Shown here: positions 24,536 to 37,259 of the stretch, one piece after another
Layout: the number at the start of each line of letters is the position of its first letter
Position numbering within the stretch: the stretch's first letter is position 1
NCBI GenBank assembly: GCA_030998015.1
Contig: JARWMV010000236.1
Span: 1,054,001 to 1,118,000, forward strand
Source: Ceratorhiza oryzae-sativae
Taxonomy: Eukaryota; Basidiomycota; Agaricomycetes; Cantharellales; Ceratobasidiaceae
DNA length: 64,000 nucleotides
Reading direction: 5' to 3'
Notes under the pieces: generated by a model
Seen by the model: the letters and a program-made list of their open reading frames with translations, nothing else
Told to the model about the DNA's origin: nothing
Databases searched by the model: none
Program-made: the position numbers and the translations under genes

Positions 24536-27500
24536 ATGTCGTTGGCCTACTTTGGGACGCTCTCCCCTGGCCCTTCCGGCGTCGCAACTATAAGATTCTC
24601 CGTCCCTGTTGTTTTGCAGACGCTCCGCATTATCCCGGCCGGCGTCATCGCGTTTAAGCATGTTCCAGACTGCACCGGGCAAGTCTTGACGTTGTCGTTC
24701 AGCGTCGGTCGCAATTAACACTCTGATCATACAGACAAACCTCTCCTTCGAATTTTTCGTTGAAAATATACTCCAACGCCTTAATGATACCTACGGATGC
24801 AGAGCCAAAGCCAAAGGCCACAAACACACTCCTTTATACACAGCTCGATTATGTAGACGAGATGTTGGACTGGAAGTTTTCTATAACCCCACAGGTATGT
24901 ACGGATATAGGTGTCTTCCCCTCTATGAACTCAATTGCAGCAGGCTTCTAGTCGTTTAGTGATAGTCCAAGGCGCCTTTGAGAAACTCACCATCGCGATC
25001 TACGGACAGTTTCACTCCGAGGGATCAGTTGACCAGTTGTTTTCGCCTCCCACTCCAACTGCGCTATCGGCCATTTCTATCCGCACCTTGCCTCGCTCTA
25101 TCGACGTCTCAAGTCTTCCCAACTCTTCACAAACGGCCAAAACACTTTTGAAAGCCAATGCTGCAAACCCGCCACTTCGGCACATTCTTCATTCTTTGCT
25201 TTGCTACGTCATCACCCCAGAAGGGCCGTTTGATGAGTGGGACGAGAGTAATGGGAACCCCCTCGAACGGCTTTTGGAGAGCGATGCCATTGATACTGTC
25301 GAGTTGATGCAAGAGGCCATCCAGGCATTGAGGAAGCCGCTGCCGGAAATAGACGAGGGCACGGCTGCACAATTTACTTCGATGATAAACGAGTCTCTAG
25401 GTATGCTAGCCAATTATCAAACGGAGGGCACACCGAGCTGACATGTTTTTCTAGGCGAAAATGTGAGCAAGTTCGATGGGGTTCTACCGAATACTAATTG
25501 CGGGTGCTCATAGCCGGACACTGATACTTGCAAACTCCTTTTTGAAATTCTGGGATATGCTTCCCTGCAAAGCGATTCACTCGTCAAGGCCCTTTTAGTA
25601 CGTACCATAAGCCACGATCTAACCCTCCGCTAATCAAATTTAAAGTATGGTATAACGACCGTGACGTACCTAGCAGACCCTCGGTTACTAGAGGATGACA
25701 ACGTACCAAAACACGTCGAGCGGTGGATCTCACACCCCCTGGTTGCTCGAAATCTTAACCAACCTGAGATGCGAGAATACATGTCGGGTGGGCGAGATCA
25801 AGACGCTTCTCCGGAAAACATGGCGCGTTGGGAGCAGATTCAAACTAGCGTAGTTCAATGGGGAGATTTCCATTCGGTCTTTGATTGCACGGAAGAAGAC
25901 ACCATACTGGAACAACTGCCCCGAGTGTCTCAGTGGCTACGAAGTTCATTGAGTATTCCACATTTTGGCCCTACCATGATCTGGCGTTTGTGGAACCAGC
26001 CCAACATTGTCGACTTTTTGTCGAGTGATCCAGTCCTATCAAACTATCACAACTTGTTACTCGGCACCCGACATTTCTTGCCAGATTCGGTGTCCTTGCT
26101 TGATCTGCTTCGAGCTACTCTCAAGGCTTATATGGGCGTAGCTACGGTGTTGTCCGTTGTTTGGTGGAGCCGTTTCCCTCCTGATGCCGTGGCATGCCGC
26201 GCCCTGTCCGTGTTGAAGCTTTGGGCCGAATCTGATGGGATTAGCGAGGTGAGCGCTATACTATGTTACTCCTACTCGCGATTGACTGTGCACTAGATCG
26301 TCCGAACATTGACGCTTGTGCCCGTGTTTTACGAGGCATTGTCGGAACTGACAGTGGATGTCCCCCTTCATAAATCTGGTCTCTACGCTCAACAATTGCT
26401 CGAAGCACTAAACGTCTCAGTCGACGAAAATGAAGCACCCGCTGCGGAAGTTGTAGCTGCTCCAGAACCTCCTCAACTGTCCGGTCACCTTGAAGTGATG
26501 TGTCAAGTCGCCCAATTACCATGCTTGATGATGTTGCTGTTAAGCGGGTGGGCGCAGCCAGTCAGCGGATTCTACGTCTGGCCAAAGAGGCTCTGGAAGA
26601 GCCATGGGCTATTTTCACCAGCGCCCATCAATCTACTTCGGAACCATTTCTGCTTACCCAGATTGAAGTGTTCGGCAAGCTCTGTCGGTTTATGCAATCG
26701 TTTGTCGACACACCACTCGATGCGACAGCATTGGCTACGATGGCTGGTTTATTGACGGCGCTTGTGAATGTTGCTGAAACCATCTGCTTGATGCTTCCAT
26801 ACGCCAATCTGCCTGCTATCGCAGCTAAATCTCTCGCTCGCCTAGCAACAACCGCATTCATTTCCTGCGACCTCGTCTTATCCCGAAACAGACGTCAAAC
26901 GCAGATCGTCGAACAGTCGCACGTCGTTCGAGAAACGTGTATCCAACTGCTTCGCACGTTTGTTAGCCTGAACGAGTCTTATTCCGCCTTTCAGCATGTC
27001 GGAGCCGAATATGTTTTGCACCAAGTGTTGAGCGTTTGGCTCGAGTGCAGTGCAAAGGATTCGATGCACATTCATGTTTCACAGACAGCAGTGCTGCTTG
27101 AACTGTTATTGCCGCTTCCACTGTCGGGTAACGAGGATGGTTTGACCGCAGCCCAAGAGTTTTGGGTCCGTGAAATTGTTCGGGTTATGCATCAGTTGGA
27201 GCAGTTGCTGGCCGTTCTGCCACCACGCCATTGGACGTCCTTGGCATTACGATTGGTCGAGCTCGACGGAGGCAGTAACAGCATTGGGTTGGGTCCGTGG
27301 CTTGCTTTGAATGAGCTACATGCTCTTCGCGCCCTGGTTGCTCGCATTGTTTTGGATGCGGATTCTGGAAAGCTCGCCGTTATGCTCCGTGTAGCGGACC
27401 GGTCCATTGGCCTTTTGGGGACACTGCTAAGAGACGTACTCCGAGACGACACAGCCGAACTGGTTGTGAGGGACTCTGAAGCTTTGTCTGCCCTTGTTCA

Positions 27501-28248
27501 ATGTTTCGAGCTCCTAGTTGACAACCACGCAACGACCAGTGCGACGGCTGGGCTGTCCGCTGCACTGGCTCCTTACGCTGGTGACGAGCCTCGTGCGTTG
27601 AGACGACTCTTGACCACCGCACTGCTACGTGGGTGTCGATCAGCCTCCCCGTTTTCTTCGTTGTTGGCTATCCCCGCTTTACTTGTCCCGCATCGCACTT
27701 TTGCCACTCGTGACATGGACCTCGATTTATTTGGCACGGATATCGCGCTCGCATTAACAGGTATATGCGCAGCCTGGAACGATAACGTCCAATCTCCGAT
27801 AGACATTTGCGAAACGATAGTGCACATTCTCGAGTGGGTGACAGAATACGAAGATCCAACCTCGATTCACCTCCACGGACTTGGTCAACAGACACTCGAT
27901 CGGATCCGTGAGCTTACGCTGGAGCATGCACCAGACCGCATATCCGCTCTGGATGTCTCACTCGCGATCCTCGGTTCCTCGGAAGACGTTCCAGACGACC
28001 TCAAAGTAGCCACTGGTGTTATTTCCGATGGTGCGCCGTTTACTTCGACATTGGCCAACATACGAGCAGCAACGAGTCGCAAACAACCCCAAGGCAGCCG
28101 CGAATCAACACCTCCACCAACGCACGGGCCGTTTGACATTCTCGCGCTGGCAAGTCTATCACCCCGAGCGCCAACTTCGCCCGTAACACCCACCGCGCCA
28201 CTTACACTAACCAAAATGTACTCGCAAAACGAGTTTAGGTCTGTATAA
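24536..28248 (+). CDS. Virilizer-like protein (VIR_N domain), m6A methyltransferase complex subunit
   Basis: Virilizer/VIRMA is a scaffold of the nuclear mRNA m6A writer complex. The N-terminus carries the VIR_N pattern: FSVPVVLQTLRIIPAGVIAF, then after intron 1 GQTSPSNFSLKIYSNALMIP, and LLYTQLDYVDEMLDWKFSI. The remaining ~1000 residues are helical and repeat-like (for example LERLLESDAIDTVELMQEAI, WISHPLVARNLNQPEMREYM), ending in a Pro/Thr-rich tail. Exon 1 24536-24678; intron 24679-24734 needs a GC donor, and the next exon opens in the right phase only so. One base is missing near 26499, joining GHLEV to SSRPITMLDDVAVKRV. Fungal Virilizer homologues are very diverged, so the name rests mostly on the first 120 residues. 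Confidence 0.65.
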
Positions 28249-28757
28249 TCGTTCTTTTTGAATCAACCTTCTTTCACTCGTCACCTTTCCTTGAGCCCCT
28301 CCTTTCATATTTTTTTTTAAATTCTTCACCGCGGGGAGCCGTTGATTTATCGTGTACGTTCTTTTTTTGGTTTGTGTGTAGGCTGTTGAGACACTCTCCG
28401 TCCGCGCGTCTGAATACAAGTCGGCCACCGAGCCAACACGTCGATGATTGGCAAGCGTCATCCAACGACATGCAAATGTGAAAATGCAAGATGAAGATGA
28501 AATTGACGACCAAGATAGGGAGCATACAATTTGCAATAGCATGAATGCAGAACTAGCGTTCAGGATTGGAATACAGCATGAGCTCGTGTGGGGTGAGGTG
28601 GAGGTAGGAAGGTATGTTGTACAACAAGAAACTGCAAAACGAGTAAACGGATAATAACATATGTGTATGCGAGCGATAGTCTATAACCAATGGAAATGTA
28701 TCGATATTGTGTTGTGGTCTCATCTCATCTTAGCCAGTAGGAGCAGGGGTTGTGGTT
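28249..28757. other. Intergenic between convergent Virilizer-like and MDM34 genes
   Basis: 509 bp between two stop codons, with T-rich runs at 28311-28320 and 28360-28368; probably both 3' UTRs. No gene seen. Confidence 0.4.
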
Positions 28758-31033
28758 TTAGAAAGAATCATCGTCTGTGCGTATTCGTAGGGATTCCGGA
28801 TGCCTGAAATACAGATTATAATCTGATTGAGAGCTCGAAGGGGAAGGAGAATTGGGTTCCTGTTGCTCGTGTGCTCCAGAACTCTTGCCGATCCGATACG
28901 TCCGTTTTCTCCGCGCCTTGACCGGCTGACGTTCTACATACTGCGTCCCACCGTTCACGCCGGGTGTACCCGGCGGTCGTCGCGGCACGCTCCGGACAGT
29001 CACATGTTTCACCGACGGTGTGTACAGAGAGAGCGTATGGTTCGTCTGGCTCAGAGTGCTCAGCTGGTTTACCGTCGTGTTCAAGCCTGGCCTGAGCACA
29101 ATCTCGCGTTCGAGCTCCGACGTCGAGTGTTCGGGTGTGTCATAGTACATCACTTCGCGCGGATACGTCGGGCTAACCATTGACGGCGAGAGCGAACGTC
29201 GTCGGTTCCGGGGTTCATGCTGCGCTTTATCTTCGTCTACGGGTGGGAGCTCAGATGATGGAGGGGTGGAAATCGTACGCGCCGCACCACTAGAACGCGA
29301 GCCCGTGGGCACGCTCGATCCTATGTGAGAAGAACCAGCTCGTCGGCGTACCGATCCGTCGTGGTCATAGCGCAATTGTGAGCCCACACGCGACAGGGGT
29401 GCCCGGGTCGGAAATGCAATTGACGACGCGTCATCATATCTCAACGGCATGACTCGGCCCATCTGCCTTCTCAGCGCCTCTTGGTGCCCGACCCATTGCT
29501 TGAGCGGGCTTGGGCTCGCGGGTACTGACAGCAGAGAGCCTGAGCGGGCAGGTTTGCGTCCACGCCCGGATTCAGACTGGAACGGTGATGCCAACGGACT
29601 TGTTCGTGTCGGGTCCTGGGGCCGGGGGCGAGTAATTGTTCCCCCTCCAACGGCTGGAATCGTTTCGTATTCGGTAGTGTCTATAGGTGTCGGTGGCACA
29701 GACGGTGCGTATTCAGACGAGTCGGGGACATTGTCCTCCCATTCGTATGGGTCGGGGTCGTGTACGGAGCTCTGTTGGCTCCCTTCATCTGCAAGATCAC
29801 CCAGGCCCCGGTTTTGGACATAGAGTTGACCAAAGCCGCTGTAAGAGCTCTTAGCGGGAAGTCCTTCGGGACGAAGACCGTATGTTGGATCAAAGTTCTC
29901 AAGTTCTGGGAAACTGGATTCGGGTCGTTCAGGAGGATCAAGAGGAGACGGAGGTGGCAATGAGTTTGTCGTGGGGGAATTTCGGGATGAAGAGGCCCGA
30001 CGACCGCTCCCAGATATCGACGGTGCTACTGATAGCCTCGGACGTAACGCAGCAAGTCCTGCGGGAGTGGGAAGTGAATAAGTCGAAAGTGGCGAAAGTG
30101 TTGGTCTAAGGCCGACGGTTGGGAACCGGAGTGGTCGGTCCGGCGAAAAGGAATTGGCAGGAGGCGAGGCTGGCTCGTGTTCAGCGACCGAGGGCAAACT
30201 CGGCAAGGGCACACGCGGCTTTTGGGCGTACGGCGTCTCGACCTTGGCTTTGCCCGCGAGCCAACGCTGGGAAAGTCGATGGATGATCCCAGGCAGATCC
30301 TCACGAAACATTTCGCGGAGCTGGCCTTCGATTTCGCGTTGGATGTATTTTTGAATCACAGCAATCGAATCGAATGTGCTGCTAACGTCGACATGTTGGA
30401 GCGGGTCCGTTTTAAAGACGAGAGTGATGCCTTTTTGTTTGGATACGACGAGCACGACGTAGGCGTTGAGGCGGAAGTGGGAGAGGCGCAGGAGCATGGG
30501 TACAACGAGTGGCTGGTGCGCGGCGAGTATGCCACGCGAAATGCCAGGCATGCTGTCGAGATCGGATTTTTTGTTGTTGAGTGGGTTGGCCTGGGCCGTT
30601 GCGTGTACGGAATGAGCATGATGTAATTGGGCGTGGAGTCGGCGACAGAGCACTGACCTGGACCTTGGTGCGCAAGACGATGTGAGCGTCTCCGGCATAG
30701 CTCAGCCTAAATATACCCCGAAACTGGTCCACGGTGAGGTCACCGATGTCGCGGACCTCGAGCTCTGGAGGCTAGTCCAGACGAGTGAAGTGAGCTGGGG
30801 CAACAACACGAGGCGTGTGGGGCAATAAGCTCACCTGCTTGCCCATTTCAAGCTCGACGACCTCGATCTTGTCTGCTATAATGGGCGGTTTGTTGCCTTT
30901 GTTCAGCGCAGCTTCGAGCATCTGGCACGCATCGCGGTGGAAGCTCTCGCTGAACCTCGGCCACTCGAATTGGAAGCTGACGAGACATATTAGTGAGTGC
31001 GACAGATAAATGGCTGTACTCGACATACCTCAT
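28758..31033 (-). CDS. MDM34: Mitochondrial distribution and morphology protein 34 (ERMES)
   Basis: Outer-membrane subunit of the ER-mitochondria encounter structure, an SMP-domain lipid-transfer protein. Exon 1 is only 5 nt (ATGAG, 31029-31033); it joins to give MSFQFEWPRFSESF, the invariant family opening, followed by ALNKGNKPPIIADKIEVVEL, PPELEVRDIGDLTVDQFRGI, LSYAGDAHIVLRTKVQ, and after the third intron the rest of the SMP domain (MLLRLSHFRLNAYVVLVVSK, PLQHVDVSSTFDSI). The C-terminal half is Ser/Pro/Arg-rich and probably disordered, as in relatives; stop TAA at 28758. No frame break was noticed. It shares a 149-bp divergent promoter with ALKBH1. Confidence 0.93.
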
Positions 31034-31182
31034 CGTTTGAGCGAGTGGGAGAGTCGCACCGGCCGCAGGCGATAAGGCGGGTCGCCGTGGTGTGTGGGAT
31101 GAGGTGAGGTCCGACCCAAACAATTTACCAACGGATTTACCCTGCCCTAAGCGCCCGGGCCTGGCCGCTGCCACCCACAACG
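31034..31182. promoter_or_regulatory. Compact divergent promoter MDM34 / ALKBH1
   Basis: 149 bp between two start codons in opposite directions, GC-rich and without a TATA box; must serve both genes. Confidence 0.5.
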
Positions 31183-32668
31183 ATGGACACATCGAGCAAA
31201 GAGTACAAAAAGGCACTCAGACACCACCGCAAGTCGGAGCAGCACAAAGCCCACGAACACAAGCAAGAGATATCCGCATTTAGAGCCTCAGAGAAAAAGT
31301 ACAAGGCCCGCTTCCCCCCGCCCGACCTAGATGCGGTACTCGACCTTGCGCCAGTGTGCCAAGTTCGAGGACGGCCTGATGCTGTCGAGACGATTGCAAT
31401 TGCTCTGAAAGGAGGAAAGGTTGGCTATTTGGTTGAGCGAATCCCTGGTTAGCCTGCATTCGTCGTTCGATCTGCGATGGCTACTCACAACTGCTGCTGC
31501 AGCTAGGTCTCGTACTTCTCCCTTCCTTCGTCTCTCCATGCGCTCAGCGATCCATCGTCACTCGCGTCTACGAGAGCACGCTCGATCACCCAACGAGTCC
31601 AATTTGGACGCACATTACCAAATCCCGCCGACTGGGCTATGGAACGAATGGGAGAGTGTTGCAAAACGTAGGCTGGTCGAACCAGGGTTTGATGTCACCA
31701 TTGAGATCAAGTGGAAGGACGGGATAAATGCGGACCAGTACCATCCTCCTGATCCTGAACGGGCACTGGTCGATAACGCTCCTGGTGCCGTCGCTTTTGC
31801 CACAAAATCCCAGCCAAAACTGGCTCCGATGCCGTCTTCCTCAATTCAACCAACACCAGTCTCGGCCCTCGTCCCTAAATTGCGATGGTCCAATATCGGC
31901 TAAACTACCACTGGGGAACGAAATCCTATGATTTCGAGAGAGAAAAGGTTCCTTTTCCGGATGACATCCGAGACATTTGTGTCAAAGCCGTAAAAAGCGT
32001 TGATTGGAGAGCGATTTGGAAAGACGTCAAATTGGCAGATGGCCTCAAGTGGGATGATGGAGAGGACTGGGCTATTTGGGAGCACACATATGGTGCGTAT
32101 TACATGTATTCCTGACGTCGCGGCTTCTGCTAACCTCTTTTCGCATAGAACCAGATGCGGGGATCATCAACTTCTATCAGCCAAAGGTAAACGTCTGCCT
32201 TGCATTTAAAAATGAATAGTGCCTGACGGGCTTGGCTTGCAGGATACCCTCATGGGGCACGTTGATAGGTCTGAAATATCATCCACTTCACCGTTGGTAT
32301 CTATTTCGTACGTCGTTGCGTCTCACCCAGCCACGACGGCAGCCGAACTGAAAGAGCATACACACAGCTTGGGCAACTCGGCTATATTTCTCATTGGTGG
32401 GACAACACGCGATGTCGAACCGGTCCCCATACTTTTACACTCTGGCGACGTAATCATCATGTCTGGGCCCGGTTGTCGGCGGGCGTATCACGGCGAGTCA
32501 ACTATCTGGTCCCTAACTTATCAGGCTAACATCTGGGACAGGCGTTCCCCGAATTCTCGAAGGTACAGCTCCGGCGCATTTTCTCGAGGCTGATCCACTG
32601 GTAGCTGACTATATACTAAACACCCGAATAACTGTAACGTTCGTCAAGTATTTCCTGCACACCTTTAA
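31183..32668 (+). CDS. ALKBH1: ALKBH1-type Fe(II)/2-oxoglutarate dioxygenase; three frame breaks
   Basis: AlkB-family nucleic-acid demethylase. In order: MDTSSKEYKKALRHHRKSE, LVLLPSFVSPCAQRSIVTRV, PPTGLWNEWESV, LRWSNIG, NYHWGTKSYDF, DAGIINFYQPKDTLMGHVDR with iron ligands H-x-D, SLGNSAIFLIGG, LLHSGDVIIMSGPGCRRAYHG with the distal His, VPRILEG, and finally the NVRQVF 2OG-binding Arg motif, ending PAHL at TAA 32666. The frame must shift at 31589-31591 (C run), 31900 (C) and 32630-32631 (A run), each one missing base; without the last shift the RQVF motif is lost and a false tail runs to 32750. Intron 32492-32541 needs a GC donor (GCGAGT). Likely substrates in relatives are tRNA m1A or DNA 6mA. 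Confidence 0.85.
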
Positions 32669-32900
32669 TAGATTACATGCATTCGCCAAATACTCTCCGA
32701 ACTTGGTCGTTCCATCATGCCGCAACAGAGAACAGCTCGCCAGCGCTTAAAAGAGGGGCATCAAACGAATTTGTAATAATCACGAGCAACGAGAGCCAAA
32801 CAAGATTCACAATACTCTCTCTAACCTCTCCGTCGTCGTTGGCTGTACTGTATATACCCCCTTACCCTTCGTTCTTATTTTTTCTGCTATATAAACTAGT

Positions 32901-35723
32901 ATGAACGGTATTGCCAGACGATTTCTTGGAGGAGGACTTGGGTCTAGCTCGAAGGAGAAGGAGAAAGATACAACCACTTCGCCTCCACCTCCGCCTCCGG
33001 AGCAACCACAACCGCAGCAACAGCAACCAGCTGTGCCCCCCCTCGCACTAGGAGGCAGCAAATCTGGATCTGGCTCATGGTCAACGCCTGGAGCAATGCT
33101 TGCTTCTGCCCGGAGCATGACCGGACGGTCGGACGACGTTGCGCAGACTCCAACCACCAACGGCCCGGTGGATGATAGCACTATACGACGGCGCCCAGTA
33201 CGAACGACGAGTATGAAGGGTGCTGCGTCTGTCGTTGCCTCTCCGACTGCCATGTCTCCGCCTCCAACCAGGCCTCTAGTACCTGCCGCGACGACCAATG
33301 GAGCAACACGCCCGGTAGTCAACACTAGAACCGTCAAATCCCCTCCACCTCAGCCTGTGACCAAGGACGACCTCCTCTTGAGTTTATTGGCGAGCGAGGC
33401 AGTCGTGGACAGTCGCGACTTGGAGATACTTAGTGCCGAACAAGTTGAAGAGCTTAAAAAGGTCCGTCTACATCATCGTGTGTCTATGTCCGTATTTGGG
33501 TTAATAAAATATGTGCACCACAGGAAGACGCCATCCTTCAATCCCGCTATGCGTCCTCGACCAAAAAACTCGCGCTCGAGACCAAGATGCGCGACGCGGC
33601 GCGATCGCTCGCCACTCTCAACGCGCAAAACAAGTCCATGGCCAAACAAACCCAAGAACAACTCGATATTGCGTCTTCGCGTTTGAAACTGCGTTGGCGG
33701 ATCATACGCGCGTCCGGGATCGGGCTGTCGAGGTGCAGCGCAAGCTGTTGGAGCACCGCGCGGGGGTGTTGAGCGCTGCACTTCGGCGGACCGAGGATGA
33801 TTCTGATGGACGGCTTAGCGTTCCGTCGAGTATGACGATGAGCCCTGCGACGGCGACGTCGGCGACGAGCGTCTCGACCCTGAGCAAGTTTGATGGAGCA
33901 CACCTGTTTGCCGGTCATGCGGACGCGACTGTTCCCATTAGCCCTAGGGGTGCGTTGCCGAGTGTAGATGTCGAGGTGTTGCAGGAGCGCGTGCGTGCGG
34001 CAGAGTCCTCGGCCAAGACTGCGGCGAAAAAGGCAGCCGAGCTTGGTCGGGACTTGGGGCTGCTCAAGCTGGAAAAGGCCGAGGCGGAAACGACGGCTGC
34101 ACTGGATATGCAACATGCGGAAGAGCAGATTGCAGAACTTCGTCGAGAATTGGCCAAGGTGGAACGGGCACAGGCGCAAGGAGGTGAAGCTTGGGCGAGA
34201 GAGCGGGCAGAACTTCAGGAAGACATATCGCAGCGCGACAGGCAAATTGAGGACCTTCAAAGTCGAATCGAAGATCTCGAGTCGGATATGAACGGGCGAG
34301 CTCAAGGCGGTGCTCAGAACGACGAGGAGCTCGAAGCGGCACGCAAGGCACTTCGCACTATCGTGCGTTCTCAGAGACTGACCGTTCGTACGAACCCGAA
34401 CGAGTCTGGTTCGGAGCAGCCATCGACAGATCCCTCGTCGGTGTATTCGGTCGCGAACATGATTGCTGCCATTGCTTCACACATCGAAGGTCTCGACGAT
34501 GGGAAGAAAACGTTGGACAAGGACCAAACGTGAGGTGGAGCTTCAACTGCGCGAAGAACAGACCTCGCGAGAAAGGCTGTCCAAACAGCTGGAAGAGTCT
34601 AGACAGGACTATGACGATTCGCTGCGCCAAATCGAAAAGTTGGAACATCAGATGCAGGCAAGTGCCATATCCATGCCTTTATGAAATTAATTTCCTTGGT
34701 GCTTGTATTGATTTTGACAACCATCACAGGAACAAAGCGATCGCATCGTCGAACTTTCCCGATCAGAAAGTTCTGGAGTGGCCTCTGTCGAACAGCGTTC
34801 GGCGGAGCTACAGCAGCTGATGTCTGTACTGACTTCGCTGTGGACGATCCTTCCTTCTCCCGAAGCACGGGCAGCAAAACTCACCACTGTGCCTTCGAAT
34901 CCCATGTCACCCAAGAGTGCGATGGGCAATTCTCCACGGACACCCCGCACGCCTGGACCACCACTCATTTCAGACGCAGATATTCGAAGCTTGCGCACGT
35001 TGTACGATCCCAACGGGCCGTTCCTCTCGCCCGCTCCCCCGGGCAAGTTCAATATCGACGGGTTTGCGGCCAAGGTCCGAGGACTCATTGCCGACGATCG
35101 CGCCATTGTCGACCGGCTGCTCAAGTTTGCGTCTACGCACGACTTGCTCAAGACGAACGCTGAAAAGGCTCAAAAACTCGCTCAGGAGAGCACTGTCAGT
35201 TTGAGGACGTACCAGGAACAGGTCCGGACGCTCGAAGATCGAAATAATACGCTCCAGAGTCGTCAGGCGGCACTGTAAGTTCCTGTCCACATGGTGTGTC
35301 ATAGTTACTGATCTCTCACGGGCTGGGCGGATTTCGCGTTCACATGACAGGCTGGAGGAGATCGAGCAACTTCAAGCCGCGTATGACGAGATTCTCGAAA
35401 TCAAGGCCCAGTTGGAGATCGACGCTGCACACCAAGCCGAAGTGTGCGCCCACCTGACGGAAGCCAACGCGAGCCTGAGCGCCCGTGCGCTGACACTTGC
35501 CGAAGAGTCTGCCAATGCGTCCGCGCCTGTAGCTGCGGCGCGAGCTAAACTCGATGCCGAGGCACTCGAGCTGAAGAAGAAGTCGGCGGAGCTGGAGCAA
35601 GAGTTGGACCGCGTAAGGAACGCAGAGCAGGGTCAGAAAAACGCGCTCATGGAGGAGCTCAACTCGATGCAAACGGAGAACACGAACCTGCGGAATCAGA
35701 TTCGGGCGCTCCAGCAGCGGTAG
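32901..35723 (+). CDS. Up-regulated during septation protein 1 family (Uds1), coiled coil
   Basis: Long coiled-coil protein of the fungal Uds1 family, linked in relatives to septation. The N-terminus (MNGIARRFLGGGLGSSSKEK) is followed by poly-Pro/Gln, then the Uds1 core: DDLLLSLLASEAVVDSRDLE, ILSAEQVEELKK, EDAILQSRYASSTKKLALET. Most of the rest is heptad-rich (QEQLDIASSR, KTAAKKAAELGRDL, LKKKSAELEQELDRVRN, LQTENTNLRNQIRALQQR-like end). A non-coiled stretch includes SLWTILPSPEARAAKL and LRTLYDPNGPFLSP. The frame must shift at 33685 (missing G) and within the A run at 34526-34528 (one extra base). Intron 34658-34729 needs a GC donor. A TATA-like TATATAAAC sits at 32889, just before the ATG. Confidence 0.82.
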
Positions 35724-36249
35724 TCGTACGGATGGAGCTGCCACCTCGAGCGTGCGGGGATCGGTGTGGGGGTTGGATTTCGGAGTTCGGGGATAATGGG
35801 TTGTGCGGTGGGCTGTATCTATGCTCTGTTTATCGGTCGCTTTGCACTGTATAGTATATCATGCGGATCGTGTTCCTTGCAACTAATCGAGGCGTCACTG
35901 GGTTGTGGATCGGGCTGAGGGCGTCAGAGAGTCGCATGGCTGGCGAGGTACGAGCGGTTGGAGCGGACGCCAAAGATAGTGGGTGAAACCCAGAGGAGCG
36001 CCGAGTTTCAGTCGGCAACGTCGATCAAGTTCAGATCACGATACGATGATCGTGCCCACGCATCCACACGGCTCGTCGAATTTCATCGCCGCAGGCTGTT
36101 TCGAAGTCGTGCGCGTGGTCAAAGTTTTCCGTGAAAGGCCAACGCCACATCCCACTCGCGCGCGCTGGGCGGCCTCGAGCGCCTACAAGACCGCGCGGGC
36201 GGGCCCATGGTGTGCCTGCTCCCCCCCCGATCTGTCTGCTTCGACGATT
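35724..36249. other. Intergenic, Uds1 to bHLH gene
   Basis: 526 bp between tandem genes; the bHLH frame is open upstream of 36250 to about 35983 but the best start context with a plausible N-terminus is the ATG at 36250. No other feature. Confidence 0.35.
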
Positions 36250-37259
36250 ATGCAGCACCACCCCCGCACCCGCTACACCTATTACCCGGATGCATCCGGA
36301 CTCGCCCACCCTCATCCCAGCCACCACCACCACCACCAACCCCAGCAACACCAGCATCACCCCGGCATGTCGTCGACGCTGCTGTCATCGGCCGAGGAGA
36401 GCAACATATTCAACTATCTCGACGCGTTCGACTGGGAGCTCGACGAGTCCGTCGGTGCCGGAATGCCGCCGTTTGACCCCTCGCTGCCGGCTCCCGGCCC
36501 ATCGATGCCTCTCCAGCACATGGACGTCGATCCGTACTTTCCGGAAGGTCCGTGAGACTTCCGCTGCATACAGCAAGCAGTCGCTCATACGTTTGCCCTG
36601 CAGTCCAAAGACAAACCCAGATGCACCCATTCAACGCACCGCATCCCCAACACCACTCGTCGCCCCTTGTCCCACCACACCTCCCCCAGCAATCGCACCA
36701 ATCACAGCTCGAATCGACACGAGTATCTTCGCCCTCTGCACCCGATTCGTCGAGCTCGAGCGGCCGAACGCCAAAGCCACTCCTCACACAGCCCCAGAAA
36801 CGGCTCAACCACATCATGTCCGAACAAAAGCGACGCAACGCGATTCGCGAGGGCTACGAGACGCTCGCGATGCTCCTCTCGCCAGGCGACGTGTCCCTCA
36901 AACTCGTCATGCTGGCGTCGCCCCAGGGAAAAGCCCAGGCTGCGGCCATGGCGAGCGAGGTGAGCGGTGGTACCGGCTATACGCGTGCCGTGATCTGCCG
37001 GTGAATGATGGCATTGACGTACCTCTCTCTCTCCCTTGCCTAGTTTGGTTACACAGGGAGACCTGGTCGTGCGCGCGGGAGTGGCAAGAACGGCAAAGCC
37101 AAAAAGATGGGCAAGGGCAAGAGCGGCATGCTCTTCCGCGCCGTGGAATTCTGCAAGTTTCTTCAGCATGATGTCGACGCCCTCCGAGCAGAAGTCGATC
37201 GTCTAGAAAAGGAGTTTGCCGCACAAAGCCTTGCCCCACTAGCTTCCTCCTCCTCCTAG
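36250..37259 (+). CDS. Basic helix-loop-helix transcription factor
   Basis: Nuclear regulator. The N-terminus is His/Gln/Pro-rich (HHHHHHQPQQHQHH), then an acidic patch (EESNIFNYLDAFDWELDES), a Ser/Pro linker, and the basic region plus helix 1: KRLNHIMSEQKRRNAIREGY, ETLAMLLSPG. The loop is long and Lys/Gly-rich (GRPGRARGSGKNGKAKKMGK). Helix 2 is KSGMLFRAVEFCKFLQHDV, running into a short leucine zipper-like coil. Introns split at 36550 (GTCCGT donor) and around 36960-37043. The E/K/R contact residues for E-box binding (H-E-R type) are present as H..EQKRR. Closest in style to Ino4/Pho4-like fungal bHLH proteins, but the target is unknown. No frame break seen. Confidence 0.8.

Noticed and set aside
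32669..32750. Extended C-terminus of ALKBH1 in the uncorrected frame
   Set aside because: It replaces the conserved NVRQVF motif; the motif is present one base off, ending at 32668.
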